From Oscarella lobularis (lineage: Eukaryota; Porifera; Homoscleromorpha; Homosclerophorida; Oscarellidae): 64,000 bases of DNA. This document shows, in pieces, positions 10,797 through 21,305 of this stretch. The notes under the pieces were generated by a model. That model searched no databases. It was not told the DNA's origin and was given only the letters and a program-made list of their open reading frames with translations. The translations under genes and the position numbers were made by a program. Every line of letters starts with the position of its first letter. Position 1 is the stretch's first letter. The stretch covers positions 1,922,001 through 1,986,000 of the forward strand of contig NC_089191.1 in NCBI RefSeq assembly GCF_947507565.1, in the 5' to 3' direction.

Positions 10797-12735
10797 GTCA
10801 TTCGACTTCTCAAATGAGTATTCATTCAACTACCTAAAATTTATTACTATTACGCCAAGAAACGACACAGAACGATGGAAAACGTTTTAGCTAAACGCCC
10901 TCCAGGCCGTACAAAGCGTAAATATGACAATTTGGCGATTGTCACGGTGCTGAAAGAGATCGCGACTTACACGACGAATGGGACGTTACGCACAAATACC
11001 AAACAGTCAAACAACCTTGAAACGTTAAAAATTTCACCTGCGTATCGTCCGCATCGCATCGCTCGCCGAGAAGAGACGAAAAACGAGGAAAAGTTTTTTA
11101 CTCATGTGACGCCTAACGCGCGCAGTTCTCATTGCTGGTTATGTATCACGTGGCGGCATGCAACTCGATTACAACATAGATTAAATAGAGACAATAACTG
11201 GACGAGCGAAGCAAAACAACGTAAAAGAATTCCTTTCTCTGCTCTTCTCACCTCGTACGTAATGAATACAGTATACGCAAAAGGCATCTCGTTTGAGTTC
11301 GTTCTTCCCCAAAGACGGTTTCGCTTACCAGTCACGTGCAGATCCAATGTCCGACAGATGTCATCGCTCCTTAGTGTCGAAGATCCTAAAACGAGATAGC
11401 GGTGAAAACGTGCTCGTTCTGTATCGTCCACTTAGCTTTTAGGCCTCCATACGGACGGTGGGCTCGCACCGCTGGAGAGGCCGCAAAAATGGAGCCAAAT
11501 GTAGAAAGGGTCGCTCACCCATGAGCAGCGTGAGCCCATGAGCCGATCTAGCATAGGGAAGAGGGCCCTAAAACTAGACCGGTCCCTGTCGACAGTCATA
11601 GCCCTGCTGCAGAGGAGCTATCGCGCAAGACGTGAACAGAGTGAACAGTCGTGTAGTCGGCGTGGAGATGACGAGCCCGCCGACGCCGACGCTCCCCGTG
11701 TTGTACTAGCTTATAGCGTAGTAGAGCGGGACGGTTACGCCGATGACGCAGCCCCTACAGGGATTAGAACCGCGCGAGCGGCGACCTGTAATCACTGCGC
11801 CTTCGTTGTCCCGGGGAGCGACGTTGCGACGACTTGTTGCTCGCACTCCACGACTGACGGGCTGTACTGCACGCTGAACGACGACGAGGTTACGCAAAGA
11901 ATTGTGTGCGATGTGCGCGCCTATATGTGCGAGAGAGGAGAGAAAGAACGAGCGCTCATTGGTTGAAGATAATTTGCGGTAAGACGCGTTACCTTATATG
12001 GTCAAAATTGCGGCTCACGTGAAAAGTTTCGACTAACCGCGTGACGCGCACCTGCTCGTTTTTTTTTTTGTGGTTTTACCTGACGTCATGGTGTCGAGTG
12101 CGTCGAAAACCAAGATGGCGGACCGACGAAAGCTCCCAGCTCGTACGCGCGTGTAGCGTCTCCGTTCCCTAAGTAAAAGACAAACGCAACGTTCGATCGA
12201 GTCGAAAAAGCGCGTTGCGACGACCAAAGGGAGGCATTTTCGCAAAATTTCAGGACTTGGACAACGATTGAACGCTTTCTTTGTTCGCACGAGTATCGAC
12301 AGACATCGTCGCAGTAACGCATTCGTAAAAACGCTCCGCGTCTAGAGAAAATTGCAGCGCGACGTCGCGTCGAACGTAGAACGAGTCCGCGATCGCGATC
12401 GTCTCGCGATCAGGCTCCGTTTACCTATCTTATTGTATCCAGGTAGCGGAGTATTCGTAAAATCCCGACTAGCGCCTCAGGAAGGGCGAGGATTTCGATC
12501 GCTGTTTGGCTGCGTGGGCGTTCCTTTTCTCTGCATGGGCGTTTCTTACGTATTACGTCATTAATAGCATGGTTTCCCGGTAAACTGTTCCTTTCTTCTA
12601 TATCTATGATAGAACGCTTTCACAACCACATTGCCCAGGGATATCCCTTGTCCGCCATCTTGCTTTCTCGCGTGACGGTAATGCGAAAAAACAAAACCAC
12701 CCAAAGCGCCCGATCCAATAGTTTGATATTATTAG
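10797..12735 (+). repeat. Repeat family R2, copy a
   Basis: Bases from about 11090 to 12735 match 35090-36775 in the same orientation, and 10797-11240 match 59913-60320. The block 11332-11446 also occurs inverted at 59664-59785, next to R1. Similarity between copies a and b is very high (about 97-99 % by eye) up to about 11965 and then falls, with many indels. One 142-codon ORF lies in the highly conserved part. I see no transposase or reverse transcriptase, so this is probably a non-autonomous element or the remnant of a larger one. Confidence 0.75.
11538..11966 (+). CDS. Conserved 142-codon ORF inside R2 (hypothetical)
   Basis: The ORF starts with MSRSSIGKRALKLDRSL, is rich in Arg, Asp and Ser, and has a Cys/His cluster (CNHCAFVV, then CCSHSTTDGLYC). 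The copy at 35522-35956 differs at only a handful of bases, while the sequence just downstream differs by many substitutions and indels. That could reflect selection on the ORF, recent gene conversion, or uneven divergence of a non-coding repeat. No known domain is recognised, no upstream signal was identified, and the reverse strand is also partly open, so coding status is uncertain. Confidence 0.3.
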   Translation: MSRSSIGKRALKLDRSLSTVIALLQRSYRARREQSEQSCSRRGDDEPADADAPRVVLAYSVVERDGYADDAAPTGIRTARAATCNHCAFVVPGSDVATTCCSHSTTDGLYCTLNDDEVTQRIVCDVRAYMCERGEKERALIG

Positions 12736-12850
12736 GATTAGAAAATGAGTTTATACGAACGTAAATACATTTGGTGATTGACACTGCTGTAAGTGAACGT
12801 ACATCGTAAACGACACCCAAAAAAAATGCAAGACGTGCAAGTTATTTTTT

Positions 12851-13800
12851 CTATTCGTCCCTCTCTTTTATGCAGCTCTTCATATTTTCTTCAACGTCGT
12901 ATTCAAAAGGAACTAAGTCATCAATTGACGTCTCGATCTCAGAAAAACTCGGTCGTTCTATGCTGTCCGAAGCCCAGCATTTCTTAATTATTTTTGCATA
13001 GCCTTCCGGACAGTCGTCAGGAATTTTGGGTCGATATCCTTCTATGACGGCCGCCTTCAAATCAGAAGCAAACTTGAAACCGCTGTCGGCATGAGGTATT
13101 CTCCTTGTCCAAATCTCCCACATAACAATCCCGTAGCTATGAAAGAAACTCCAACGCCTCATATGAATACCTACGTAGTTGTTTACCTGTATACGTCGAC
13201 CGAAGCTCCGTACGGTTTTCGTGCGAGGACCTCTGGAGCGAGCCACTGCATTGTACCAACTTCCTGAGTCATTGCAGTGCGGTGGCTGTCTACCAACGGC
13301 TCACTTTCTTCATCAACTGAGCGTCTCCTTCCATTTCGCCTTACATCTTTATGACGCGAAGGCGCCTCTTTAGAAGACTCAACCAGTCTTGCTGAGCCAA
13401 AAACAGCGACGCGCACAGTCCAGTCTAAACTGACAAGCAGATTCGCACTCTTCAAGTCACGATGAATTCGAGGAGGCTTCATCATGTGGAGATACAGTAA
13501 TTCATTCCTCTGGCTCCGTCCAATGCAAAGGAAAACTTAGGTTCTTTATCTAGAGCAATGTCTTTGTTGTGTAGTATCGCTGTCAGTGATCCCCTGTGCA
13601 TTAGTTCCATGACAAGAAAAGGTGTGCCATCCCCCGAAACTTTCCACCTCCGAAAAACATTACGACATTCGGATGACGAGTTGTTTTCATGACTTCAATT
13701 TCTCGTGCAAATTCGACTCGACTGCGTTTGATTATTTGCATTTGATAGGAGTAGAATATAGCTTAGGCAAAGGCAAATCGCCCTTGAATTTGATCGCTAA
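12851..13800 (-). pseudogene. Tyrosine-kinase-like (TKL) kinase domain, dead copy
   Basis: Read on minus: a VAIK-type AIKFK word near 13785, FAREIEVMKTTRHPNVV near 13690, TPFLVMELMHRGSL, the catalytic loop IHRDLKSANLLV near 13450, an APEVL word near 13230, and DVYSYGIVMWEI across a 50-base intron (13137-13186), ending at TAG 12851. Three frame breaks are visible: after the VAIK region, in a short G run near 13640, and at NY/LH near 13495. The metal-binding DFG motif reads VFG (GAT to GTT), so even a repaired protein would lack the key aspartate. The 5' part is missing and is replaced by the CCGGACAC repeats and Y element at 13820-14440. One frameshift lies in a homopolymer and could be a base-call error; together the lesions indicate a pseudogene. 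Confidence 0.8.
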
Positions 13801-13819
13801 TGTGAAAAATCCAGCCCGG

Positions 13820-13903
13820 ACGTTTTCTTCCACACCCGGACACTTTTTTCTTGAAAAAAGTGTCCGGCCGGACACTTTTTTACCTGGACACTTTTCTGCG
13901 TGA
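13820..13903. repeat. CCGGACAC hairpin and tandem words
   Basis: Bases 13836-13849 and 13854-13867 are perfect 14-base inverted arms (CCGGACACTTTTTT) with a 4-base loop. The same word follows again as direct near-copies at 13866-13879 and about 13884-13895. It sits at the border between the dead kinase and the Y element and is probably a transposon end or a small foldback repeat. Confidence 0.7.
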
Positions 13904-13924
13904 CAGGCCTAGAAGTTCTCGGCG

Positions 13925-14440
13925 TTGAGCTCTATAGCGCACCAGGCAGCGTCGATCCTCTCAGTCGTTCGGCTTTCTCACCGCTCTCATCAGGCGATTT
14001 CGTCAAATGGGAACAGCCTGTTCCCATTTGACGAAATCGCCTGATGAGAGCGGTGAGAAAGCCGAACGACCGAACAGCTATCTTTATTTCATTATTTGTT
14101 GCCAGGCTTTTTCCTATATTCACTTTACGTCTCAACAACGTTGTCGACGAGAACGATCGACTGGGACTGAATGAAATGAATAGGAGCTCCTGTAGAAAGC
14201 AAATGTATTTATCAGAACCCGAAAGTGCATTCCGTTCTCTATGTACACCAAACTTATGTCCATAAATAGGTCTATAAACTAAAGCAGTCATCACTGATTA
14301 GTTTGACAAAGGTGTAGAAATCGAGAGAATTAATTAATATAAGGGCATGAATGCAGTCTCTTAGAAAAACGAAAGCCTGGCCATTTGGCGAGCCATTTTG
14401 AACAGAAACTGTATTGAGCCTTTAAGCTATTTAGTTCCAG
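13925..14440. repeat. Repeat family Y, copy 2, with a 107-base palindrome
   Basis: This is the inverted counterpart of 5036-5560 and is similar to 43545-43810. Bases 13964-14070 are an almost perfect palindrome: 53-base arms around a single central C at 14017. The other two Y copies have only one arm plus unique sequence, so the palindrome arose in this copy. The element lies between the dead kinase and gene A. Confidence 0.85.
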
Positions 14441-14601
14441 GTTGCATGCATTCAAATTTTAGGATATTTTTCTCGCGCTTTGGCTATTACTGGACATAAG
14501 AAATTTATCATCACTTTTTGAATTCATGATTGACAGATGAACAGAAACGCATAAACACAAACGCACTGCATGCAAAGGAACATTGCAAGCATTGCTTTTC
14601 T

Positions 14602-17276
14602 TCACAACTTCGTGGAAACGCATTGGGCACAGACAAGATTTTTTTTTCCAACGTAAGGTGGACACGGTATAGCCCCGCAAGAAACCTCAACAGAAGTAAA
14701 TTTACCGCCCCCGGCCTCGAATGCCTTATATTTTCCATCTGCACTTTCAAACATGTAGCAAAATTAGCGTGCATCGAATTATCTTTACCTCGGACGTAGC
14801 TTTCCGGGTTTTCGTCGAAGCAAGCCACTGCATATGACATTGAAAATGCCAATCCTTTATAGGCTGCCATACTGTTCGCAGGGCAATGTGCAGATCCGTA
14901 CTGAGTGAATGTTGCTGACTGAGGAGGAGCCTCACAAACGGCACAAGGTATCTGAAAAGTCAAACGTAAAAAACATTTATGAATTACCTTTTTTGCCAAC
15001 TGCTCAATATTGAAAAGAGAATAAGTTTTGAAATTACCTGTTTTGAATGGAGCTCCGTGATGTTTTTCCTGCTAAGCCCCTTGTAGTACGTATCGTATAC
15101 TACGGCGCGCATATACACTGCATAGCCGTCATTTTTTTGAGGATAACGCACGGCATGAAGTTCGTCGTCCAAATCTTTTTTGCAGGTGAACGAATTGCCT
15201 GAAGATGTTGAGATCATCAAACCGGTAAACTTTGTTAATGTTCCTTTGGGACAAGACGTCCTTCCCCAACGAGTGAAAGCGACGCTAGTCGAATTGGGAG
15301 TGCAAACAGAACACGACAGACGTGTTTCTCGTAGATTATCTGCTGATGAACTCGTAGTGGTGTCGACCATTATAAGAGAAGTTCTTTTAGCATATTCATT
15401 TGGAGTCCAAGAAGAAGTCCATTTATCGAACGAACTTTCGTCGACGCATTCACGAACTCTACCGATGGTAAGCAGGCTACCCGAATACACTTGCGACCAA
15501 TATGCAGGGCACTGATCTAAGAACGTAAACGATGATCGATTCTCACGATGCAAGCAGACGGTGCAAGGAATATTTGGAAATTTTTGAGATGCGCTTGAAG
15601 CGAAGTTCACGCTTACGATTTGATTGCCCGTGAAAATGTTCGATTCTCCGGGCCTTGCACCCGTTAGAGGAAAACATGGAAGTCTTGAATGCGATTTGAC
15701 CATTTTCCCGGAGTAAACGAAGTCGGCGTTGGCCGGGCAATTTTGTTGACCCCAGTGAGTGTATGGAGCGCCACGTGCAGTTTGTGGGGACGAGCAAACA
15801 GCGCAGGTCACTTGCTTTGTTATGTCTTCTTTATTGAATTCCAGCGGAAAAAACGCCCATCTAATGGCCAAAAAATACAATTAAAGATTTAGTGGCGATT
15901 TATACCTTGATGGATCGTAAATGTGTGCAACTTTTTCTAATCTTCCTGATTTTAGGTTTTTGTCAACGCACACGCCCTCCGCGGTCGGTTGAGCCATCAG
16001 ATATCCACTGAACTCTGTTCTCCACGATTTTGGACATTTTTGAGTTCCTAGAAAAAACATGAGCATTCGCACTCAAATGTAAACCCGAAGGAGGGGGGGG
16101 GGGGGGGGGGAGGAGGGGGAGGGTGAAGGGGTTGCAACACCCCTTTTGAAATATTTAGAGAACTTTTTAGTGAATTACAACATAAAAAGAACTAAATAAT
16201 ACGTATGACTGACTGACTAAATTTTAGAAGTTCTCAGCATAGGGGGAAATCTGTATTTCTGTATTTGTCCTTAAGAATATTTTGAACGATTTCGCCCACA
16301 TTCAAAAGCGACTGCACCCCCCAGACTCTTGGCTTTCAACCCCTCCTTCGTAAAATTCCTAGAATCGCCACTGCAAATTCAGTGCAAACCTACAAAAAGT
16401 ACATATATTTTGTAACACGCGAGTATTTTCTGACACAGAACCAAGCTATTGGATATGCACTGGGGGACATGCCAAATTGAAGAACAAGCCGACTTACCAG
16501 GGATCATAATAACACCACGCCGGCGGACTCCGCAAAGAGCACACGGTATCGCATCATACAATCTGTCCTTAAATTTCAAACTTCTGAAAGAATGGTAAAC
16601 TGCTCCTTTAGCGATAAAGCCGCTGCCGAAATTATTGTGTATATTGTCCGGGCCTTGGGATTTCGTTAAGCACAAAGCATTTCCGGGTTTGATGTAATTT
16701 TCTCCATTTAAAAGGGCGCTAACAAGTTTGATTGGCAGTGTATGAAACATTGCAACTAAAAGATATACTTAGCTGCGTATCCAGTACTCAAGAGACTGCT
16801 TCCTTCTCGACACGTAGTTTCACCCCAACGAACATAAGTTGTGTAGCCGTTGCTTGGATCTATTGTGCACGAGTCGAGATTGCACGGTTTTTCATGAGTA
16901 AGCTTAGGACAGTCGTTTGGATCGAAATAGCTAATAATTTTTCTTTCTCTTGTTATCTTTTCACAGCTCTGCAAGTTTGCAGTAGATATGTGAGATACAA
17001 AGGACCCACAGCACTTACGTCTTGAACGCATGTAGTCCATTGAGTCCACAAGGTGACTCTGCATGATAAACCTAAATTTTTTTGAGTTTGAATAATCTGC
17101 CAATGTTTCGCATGTCAAAATAGCACCTGGATCCTATAGATCAAAACACTCACAACAGTATAAGGTGAAATCGAATAAAACGGTTATACTTGATAAACCG
17201 GATATTCGTGGGCTTCCTGTCCTGTAGCAGTGGGGGAGAGTAGAAACAACGCAGCGACGCGTAGTTGCCAAGTCAT
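14602..17276 (-). CDS. Gene A: secreted TSP1 + short-chain-collagen-C4-like protein
   Basis: Nine coding exons on minus: about 17190-17276 (signal peptide), 17127-17133, 17019-17071, 16769-16968, 16498-16718, 15906-16047, 15038-15860, 14789-14951, 14602-14738. Phases agree at every join, giving about 610 residues. After the signal peptide comes one thrombospondin type-1 repeat (LWTQWTTC, six cysteines), then alternating modules that match the non-collagenous part of sponge short-chain collagen C4: YVRWGETTC, IPCALCGVRRR, YTHWGQQNCP, IPCTVC, FTRWGRTSCP, IPCAVC, ending with IPCPPYV and a CAQC tail. No Gly-X-Y collagen stretch is present. Likely an extracellular matrix or surface-coat protein (inference). 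The intron 16048-16497 is much longer than the others and holds a G run at about 16091-16110. The exon 1 donor could instead be about 17199. Confidence 0.85.
17127..17133 (-). other. 7-base microexon GATCCAG of gene A
   Basis: It is flanked by CTATAG and GTGCTA. Its inclusion is required to keep frame between the signal-peptide exon (phase 0) and the exon reading SCRVTLWTQW. The same seven bases occur at the same place in genes B and C. Confidence 0.8.
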
Positions 17277-18688
17277 CTTCAAAGTATCAATTCACTAGGC
17301 TTTAGACTTACATAATAGCAACTGTCTAATTCTTGAGGATTAATTAAATGGAAGTCAATTACGCTTCCGGTTCTCAAGGCTTCAAGAGAGAATGCATGCA
17401 CATTTGGTAACAAAAAAAACAAATCCTTTTCATGAAAAGCGCTTCACAAACCTAACGCGCGTACTAAAAAGTTCAAGTCGACAAAGGAGACCGTAGCAGA
17501 ACGCAGCATGTTACCACTGATTGGAGTCACTTAAGTTACAGGTGTCAATAACAGCGGTCTTTAGAAGTTGAGTTTGGGGTGTTATACTTTGAAAGAGAAA
17601 TACCGCATCGCTCGAGGTTAGACTGCATGCAATAACTTAGGTGAGCTTTTCTCGTGTACCTTTTCAAGAGATTTGAAAATCTTCAAGTGGAGAAAACTGC
17701 TGCGTCGGCGCGCAATTTTCTGAATGAAGTGACCGTGAGGCTGAACTAGCCTTATATTGCGCTAGCCAACTAGACCCAGGTGGCGGATATGCAACACTAA
17801 AAATTAAATTAAACAAGAGTTCAAAGGAACAGCTGTACTTGAAAAATGTATAATTTGTAGGAATGATTAATCATGCTTCCAAGGCATTGAATAAATTACT
17901 TACGACTGCACGCGTCGAGGTTGGAGACGGTTTCGTGCACAGATGCAGAACAAAAAGAATCTGCACGTGACTTGCACAAGTCATAAAAGCCACCTGCAGA
18001 ATTCTACTGCTATGTGCATCTAAACTCCTTCATGCATCACTAAAGTCGCCAGATGCCAACACGTAAAATTGAAATAAAATTCTCGCACGCAAGTAACGTA
18101 TTCTCGAGGTCTGCTAGAACCTTCTAATGTACGTTTAAGTAAAAGAGAGTAAAGCGTGTGTCTCTGCAGAAGAACGACTGAACCCTTCGTCAGCTAGTGT
18201 GCGTTAGGGCTGCAGTCATTCGTTTTGAATAGTTGCAGAGATCATTGGAAGCGTCATGAATGAATGTATGCATGCTATAAGCCAACAATAATTTTATACA
18301 TATATGAACCACTCACACTTTATATATAAATAGCTTACTTTTTATATATATGGAGGAAACTAAATATAAATATGAGACGTTTCCTTACATATACTGTATA
18401 TTTTTATATATGTTGCAATTTATTTATATATATATTTGGTCTTCTTTGTTTATACTTTTGTCCCCTTTGGCGTTCCATACACAACGGTCGCTGCGAGCCA
18501 TAATCCTGTGGCCCTAATGGTAGTGAATCCTCAAAGAGGGCCTCACCAATTTTCAGTTGTCAAGTTAATATATTATTAGTAAACATAAATCTATGGGTGG
18601 GTTAGCAAGTACAGGTAAGGGCAGACTATACGGCAAACTAAAACGTGGAACGAGGGAAGGGGTATGTGTGAGACGCAGTTAGACGCAG
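17277..18688. other. Intergenic, A/T-rich, no gene seen
   Basis: Upstream of gene A. Bases 18290-18440 are dense in TATATA words. An inverted diverged R1 scrap lies at about 18500-18550 (CCTCAAAGAGGGCCTCACC). No coding frame with splice support was found. Confidence 0.4.
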
Positions 18689-19040
18689 TTATTGAAGACG
18701 ACAACCAAAGCACCGAATGAAGGTGTTGGCGGGAAGTGACGTGACGCGGGTCGCCGAGCATGGAAAGATTGTCTTGATTTTGTCTAAGATGATGGTAGCA
18801 TAGCCACGCTGGAGACCCACCGAGAGACGTTTGCTCCAGTAGTTGACAAATGCAGCATCATTGACGAAGTCGATGGAAGGACGAACAAGTGGCCGGAGCA
18901 GGATGCCATTGGGAAATGAGCCGATGACGATGGGCAGACCACCCCGATCTAATATAGTGACTTCACAGCGACCAAGTAAGCCTCGCTGTTCACATTTTAC
19001 ACGATGTAAGAGACGGACAAAATCGTACGAAAGAGCTATC
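18689..19040 (-). CDS. Orphan terminal exon candidate, unknown product
   Basis: On minus, after a TGTATGCAG acceptor at 19041, an open frame of about 117 codons runs to TAA at 18689. It reads like real protein, with LSYDFVRLLHRVKCEQRGL, IVIGSFPNGILLRPLVRPS and FVNYWSKRLSVGLQRGYAT. It has no recognised domain. Upstream the R3 inverted repeat begins at 19101, so the 5' exons have probably been lost or moved. It could be a remnant of a cellular gene or of a mobile element. Confidence 0.4.
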
Positions 19041-19100
19041 CTGCATACATCGAGCGAGCAAGGATATCCCTCCCAAGCGAGATTCTGACCCCGAACACAA

Positions 19101-20530
19101 CGTATTTAGGTTCTGCTCCGATGTTTGAATACGTATGAAGGTAGCGTGATTAGAAGGCATGGTGCCCTATCTATTCTGCATGCATGGCTTCGAGCTGCCA
19201 GCTGAGCCGGAAAGCAATCTTTGACTTTTAAAACGCTGAAGTTGACATCTGCAGCAGCGCCATTCAAGCATCTATCCTGATTTGCCTAATCATGACTCAA
19301 AATCCAGCTGCCTGGCATTCTAAGCTAAGCTACGAATAAATATCGGAACAGCCAGCTGGCATCCTGTGCTAAATTATGAATAAAAAATGCCACCTCAACG
19401 TGCACTCTATATGTTTAACCAATATCTTCACATGATTGGCTAAAAAGGATTCTAGGAAATGGGTGAGTGTGCGTGTGCATTCGGTTAATTATCAGGACAG
19501 CTGTGGGGATTTTCAGATGCATCATAACGACATTGATCTGTAAAATGACGCACTCACCTGCAGTGCGTTCAGAGAGTTCGTTCGAAATTCAGCAGTCAGC
19601 TATAGATTCTTGGCAAAAAGAAGATTTAGGAATGAGGCGCTCCAAATGTACTCTCCCTACCTACCGAACCGCAAAAACAGCTCTTTCAACAGACTTTCAG
19701 TCATCAAAAGCTTGTACAGTATGGTCAGTTGGTACTCGTATTTTTCGCCCAACTCCACCATCGCTAGTCCCGAAAGACCTCTCAACCCTGATCGTAGCCT
19801 CAAATTTAACATGTGCGAATATAGGAGGGTAGCTGCCTACTAAAACGAAGACTGTTTGCTGTAAAGAAGACGCTTGTGACTTCTCTATTCTTTACCTAAC
19901 GCACGCTACCTTCAGTTGAAAAAGAGCATTGAACGACTACAAGCAGAGCTTCGTGACGACTCTCTCATTCCTAGGATGAAAGTAGGATTTGTGCTGTTTA
20001 TAAGCTCGAGGCTTAGTCTCGCATGTGCGAGCCTGACCTTAGGTTTCGCAGGCGGAGAACTGCTCGTGGACACTCCTTAGGGAGCCTCACTCTTTCGTAA
20101 CGGCGCCAGCGGCTAGAGAAGGTTATAAAAGCGGCTTTCAACTATAGCTGAAACGCGTCTTGAGAAAGAATTTATTACCTCAGTCCTGGTTCAGTTGTGT
20201 TGCAGGTACTTTGAATTAGAGAACGGTTACAAGCATATAGTGCACGTTCAGGTAGCATTTCTTTATTCGTAGTTAATTAGCTTAGGATGCCATGCAGGCA
20301 GCTGGATTTTGAATCATGATTAGGCAACGCAGGATAAATGCTTGAATAACATTAGCTGCAGATGTGGAGCTCAATTTTGCTTATGCGATGAAAATGAAAG
20401 CTTGTATTCAGGCCCAGCTGGCGTCTTGAAGCCATGCAGAATATATTCAATAGATAAGCCATGTAGGGTAGTATGACTTTTCATCATGCGACAATCATAC
20501 TTATTGAAGCAACGAGCAGAACCTAATTAC
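19101..20530. repeat. R3: pair of ~300-base inverted repeats around 0.8 kb
   Basis: Bases 19105-19420 are the inverted, diverged counterpart of 20235-20530. Both outer ends carry the word TTAGGTTCTGCTC (read inward). Two further direct R3 copies lie at 43855-44130 and 44345-44680, upstream of gene C. Between the arms (19421-20234) several open but unconvincing frames occur, including a possible coiled-coil stretch near 19915-19975 and an R1 scrap at 20065-20175. A non-autonomous DNA transposon with long terminal inverted repeats is possible; I could not find target duplications. Confidence 0.6.
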
Positions 20531-20754
20531 ACAGTACGTTCTCAAGCATTGTTCTCTTTATTGCTGTAAAAATTCTCATCTAAACTTACGCGAAAGTTAG
20601 ACAGTTATCGAAACTGCTCGCGTTCTCGTTTTACGAAAACTATCCATTGTTTTTTCTTTTTCCCTGTAGTTAGTTGCTTACCGCCTTTTGTTGCTGTGTC
20701 TCTTTTGAGACAATGTCTAGTACGAATGTAGAACAGTTGAATTATGTCCTACGT

Positions 20755-21305
20755 CATGTTTGCAGATGTTGATAACTATTTATTAAGCTGGAATCTCAGG
20801 TGCAGCGAATCCTTGTAATTTACAGACGCTTGGGTGTCTTCTTTCCAATCACGTCAAGACTATTAATTAAAGCTCCGTTTGCTTGTTGCTCTTTTATTGT
20901 CATTTGACGCTTACATCAGAAGGCACTCAGCGACAAACCTTCTTGCTCTTCCACTCAAGTAAATTTTTCACGGTCCCTGCCCATTATAGTCTAGCAAACA
21001 CAGGCACCTCTATTTATATATCGAGAATGTTTGTAGACTGGCCTTTTACTAACAGTAGCAGTTAAAACTTGCATGCTACGGTCAGGGGTTCTTGTTTGTC
21101 TCTAGAGGAACAGTTGTTGCCTTCTGTTCCAAGTAGCAGCTAGGGTAGTAATCAGTTGTTGGAACACCAGACTCTCTTACAGTACTACATTCATCTTTGG
21201 TGATTGAGAGCTTCGTTGCTCCCGTTACACTCAAACTAGTATACGTACATAAACAATTGGCAATCTGCTTTTAGGTTTTGACGACGCTCAGCATTGCTAC
21301 TTTGA
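20755..21305 (+). promoter_or_regulatory. Leader and 5' UTR intron of gene B
   Basis: About 20755-20958 is a segment that recurs before gene C (44950-45136) and before the kelch ORF (48478-48661), ending each time at a CTCAAG/GT-type splice donor. In B a 5' UTR intron runs from 20959 to an acceptor TTTTAG at 21274; the second UTR exon is 21275-21305. The shared segment probably holds the promoter and first untranslated exon (inference from position and conservation). R3 sequence lies just upstream in both B and C. Confidence 0.6.

Noticed and set aside
17101-17140. Read-through reading of gene A from GATCCAG into ILTCETLADYSNSKK
   Set aside because: This open stretch is absent from paralogues B and C, breaks the TSP1 frame and is bounded by GT and TTTAG, so it is an intron.
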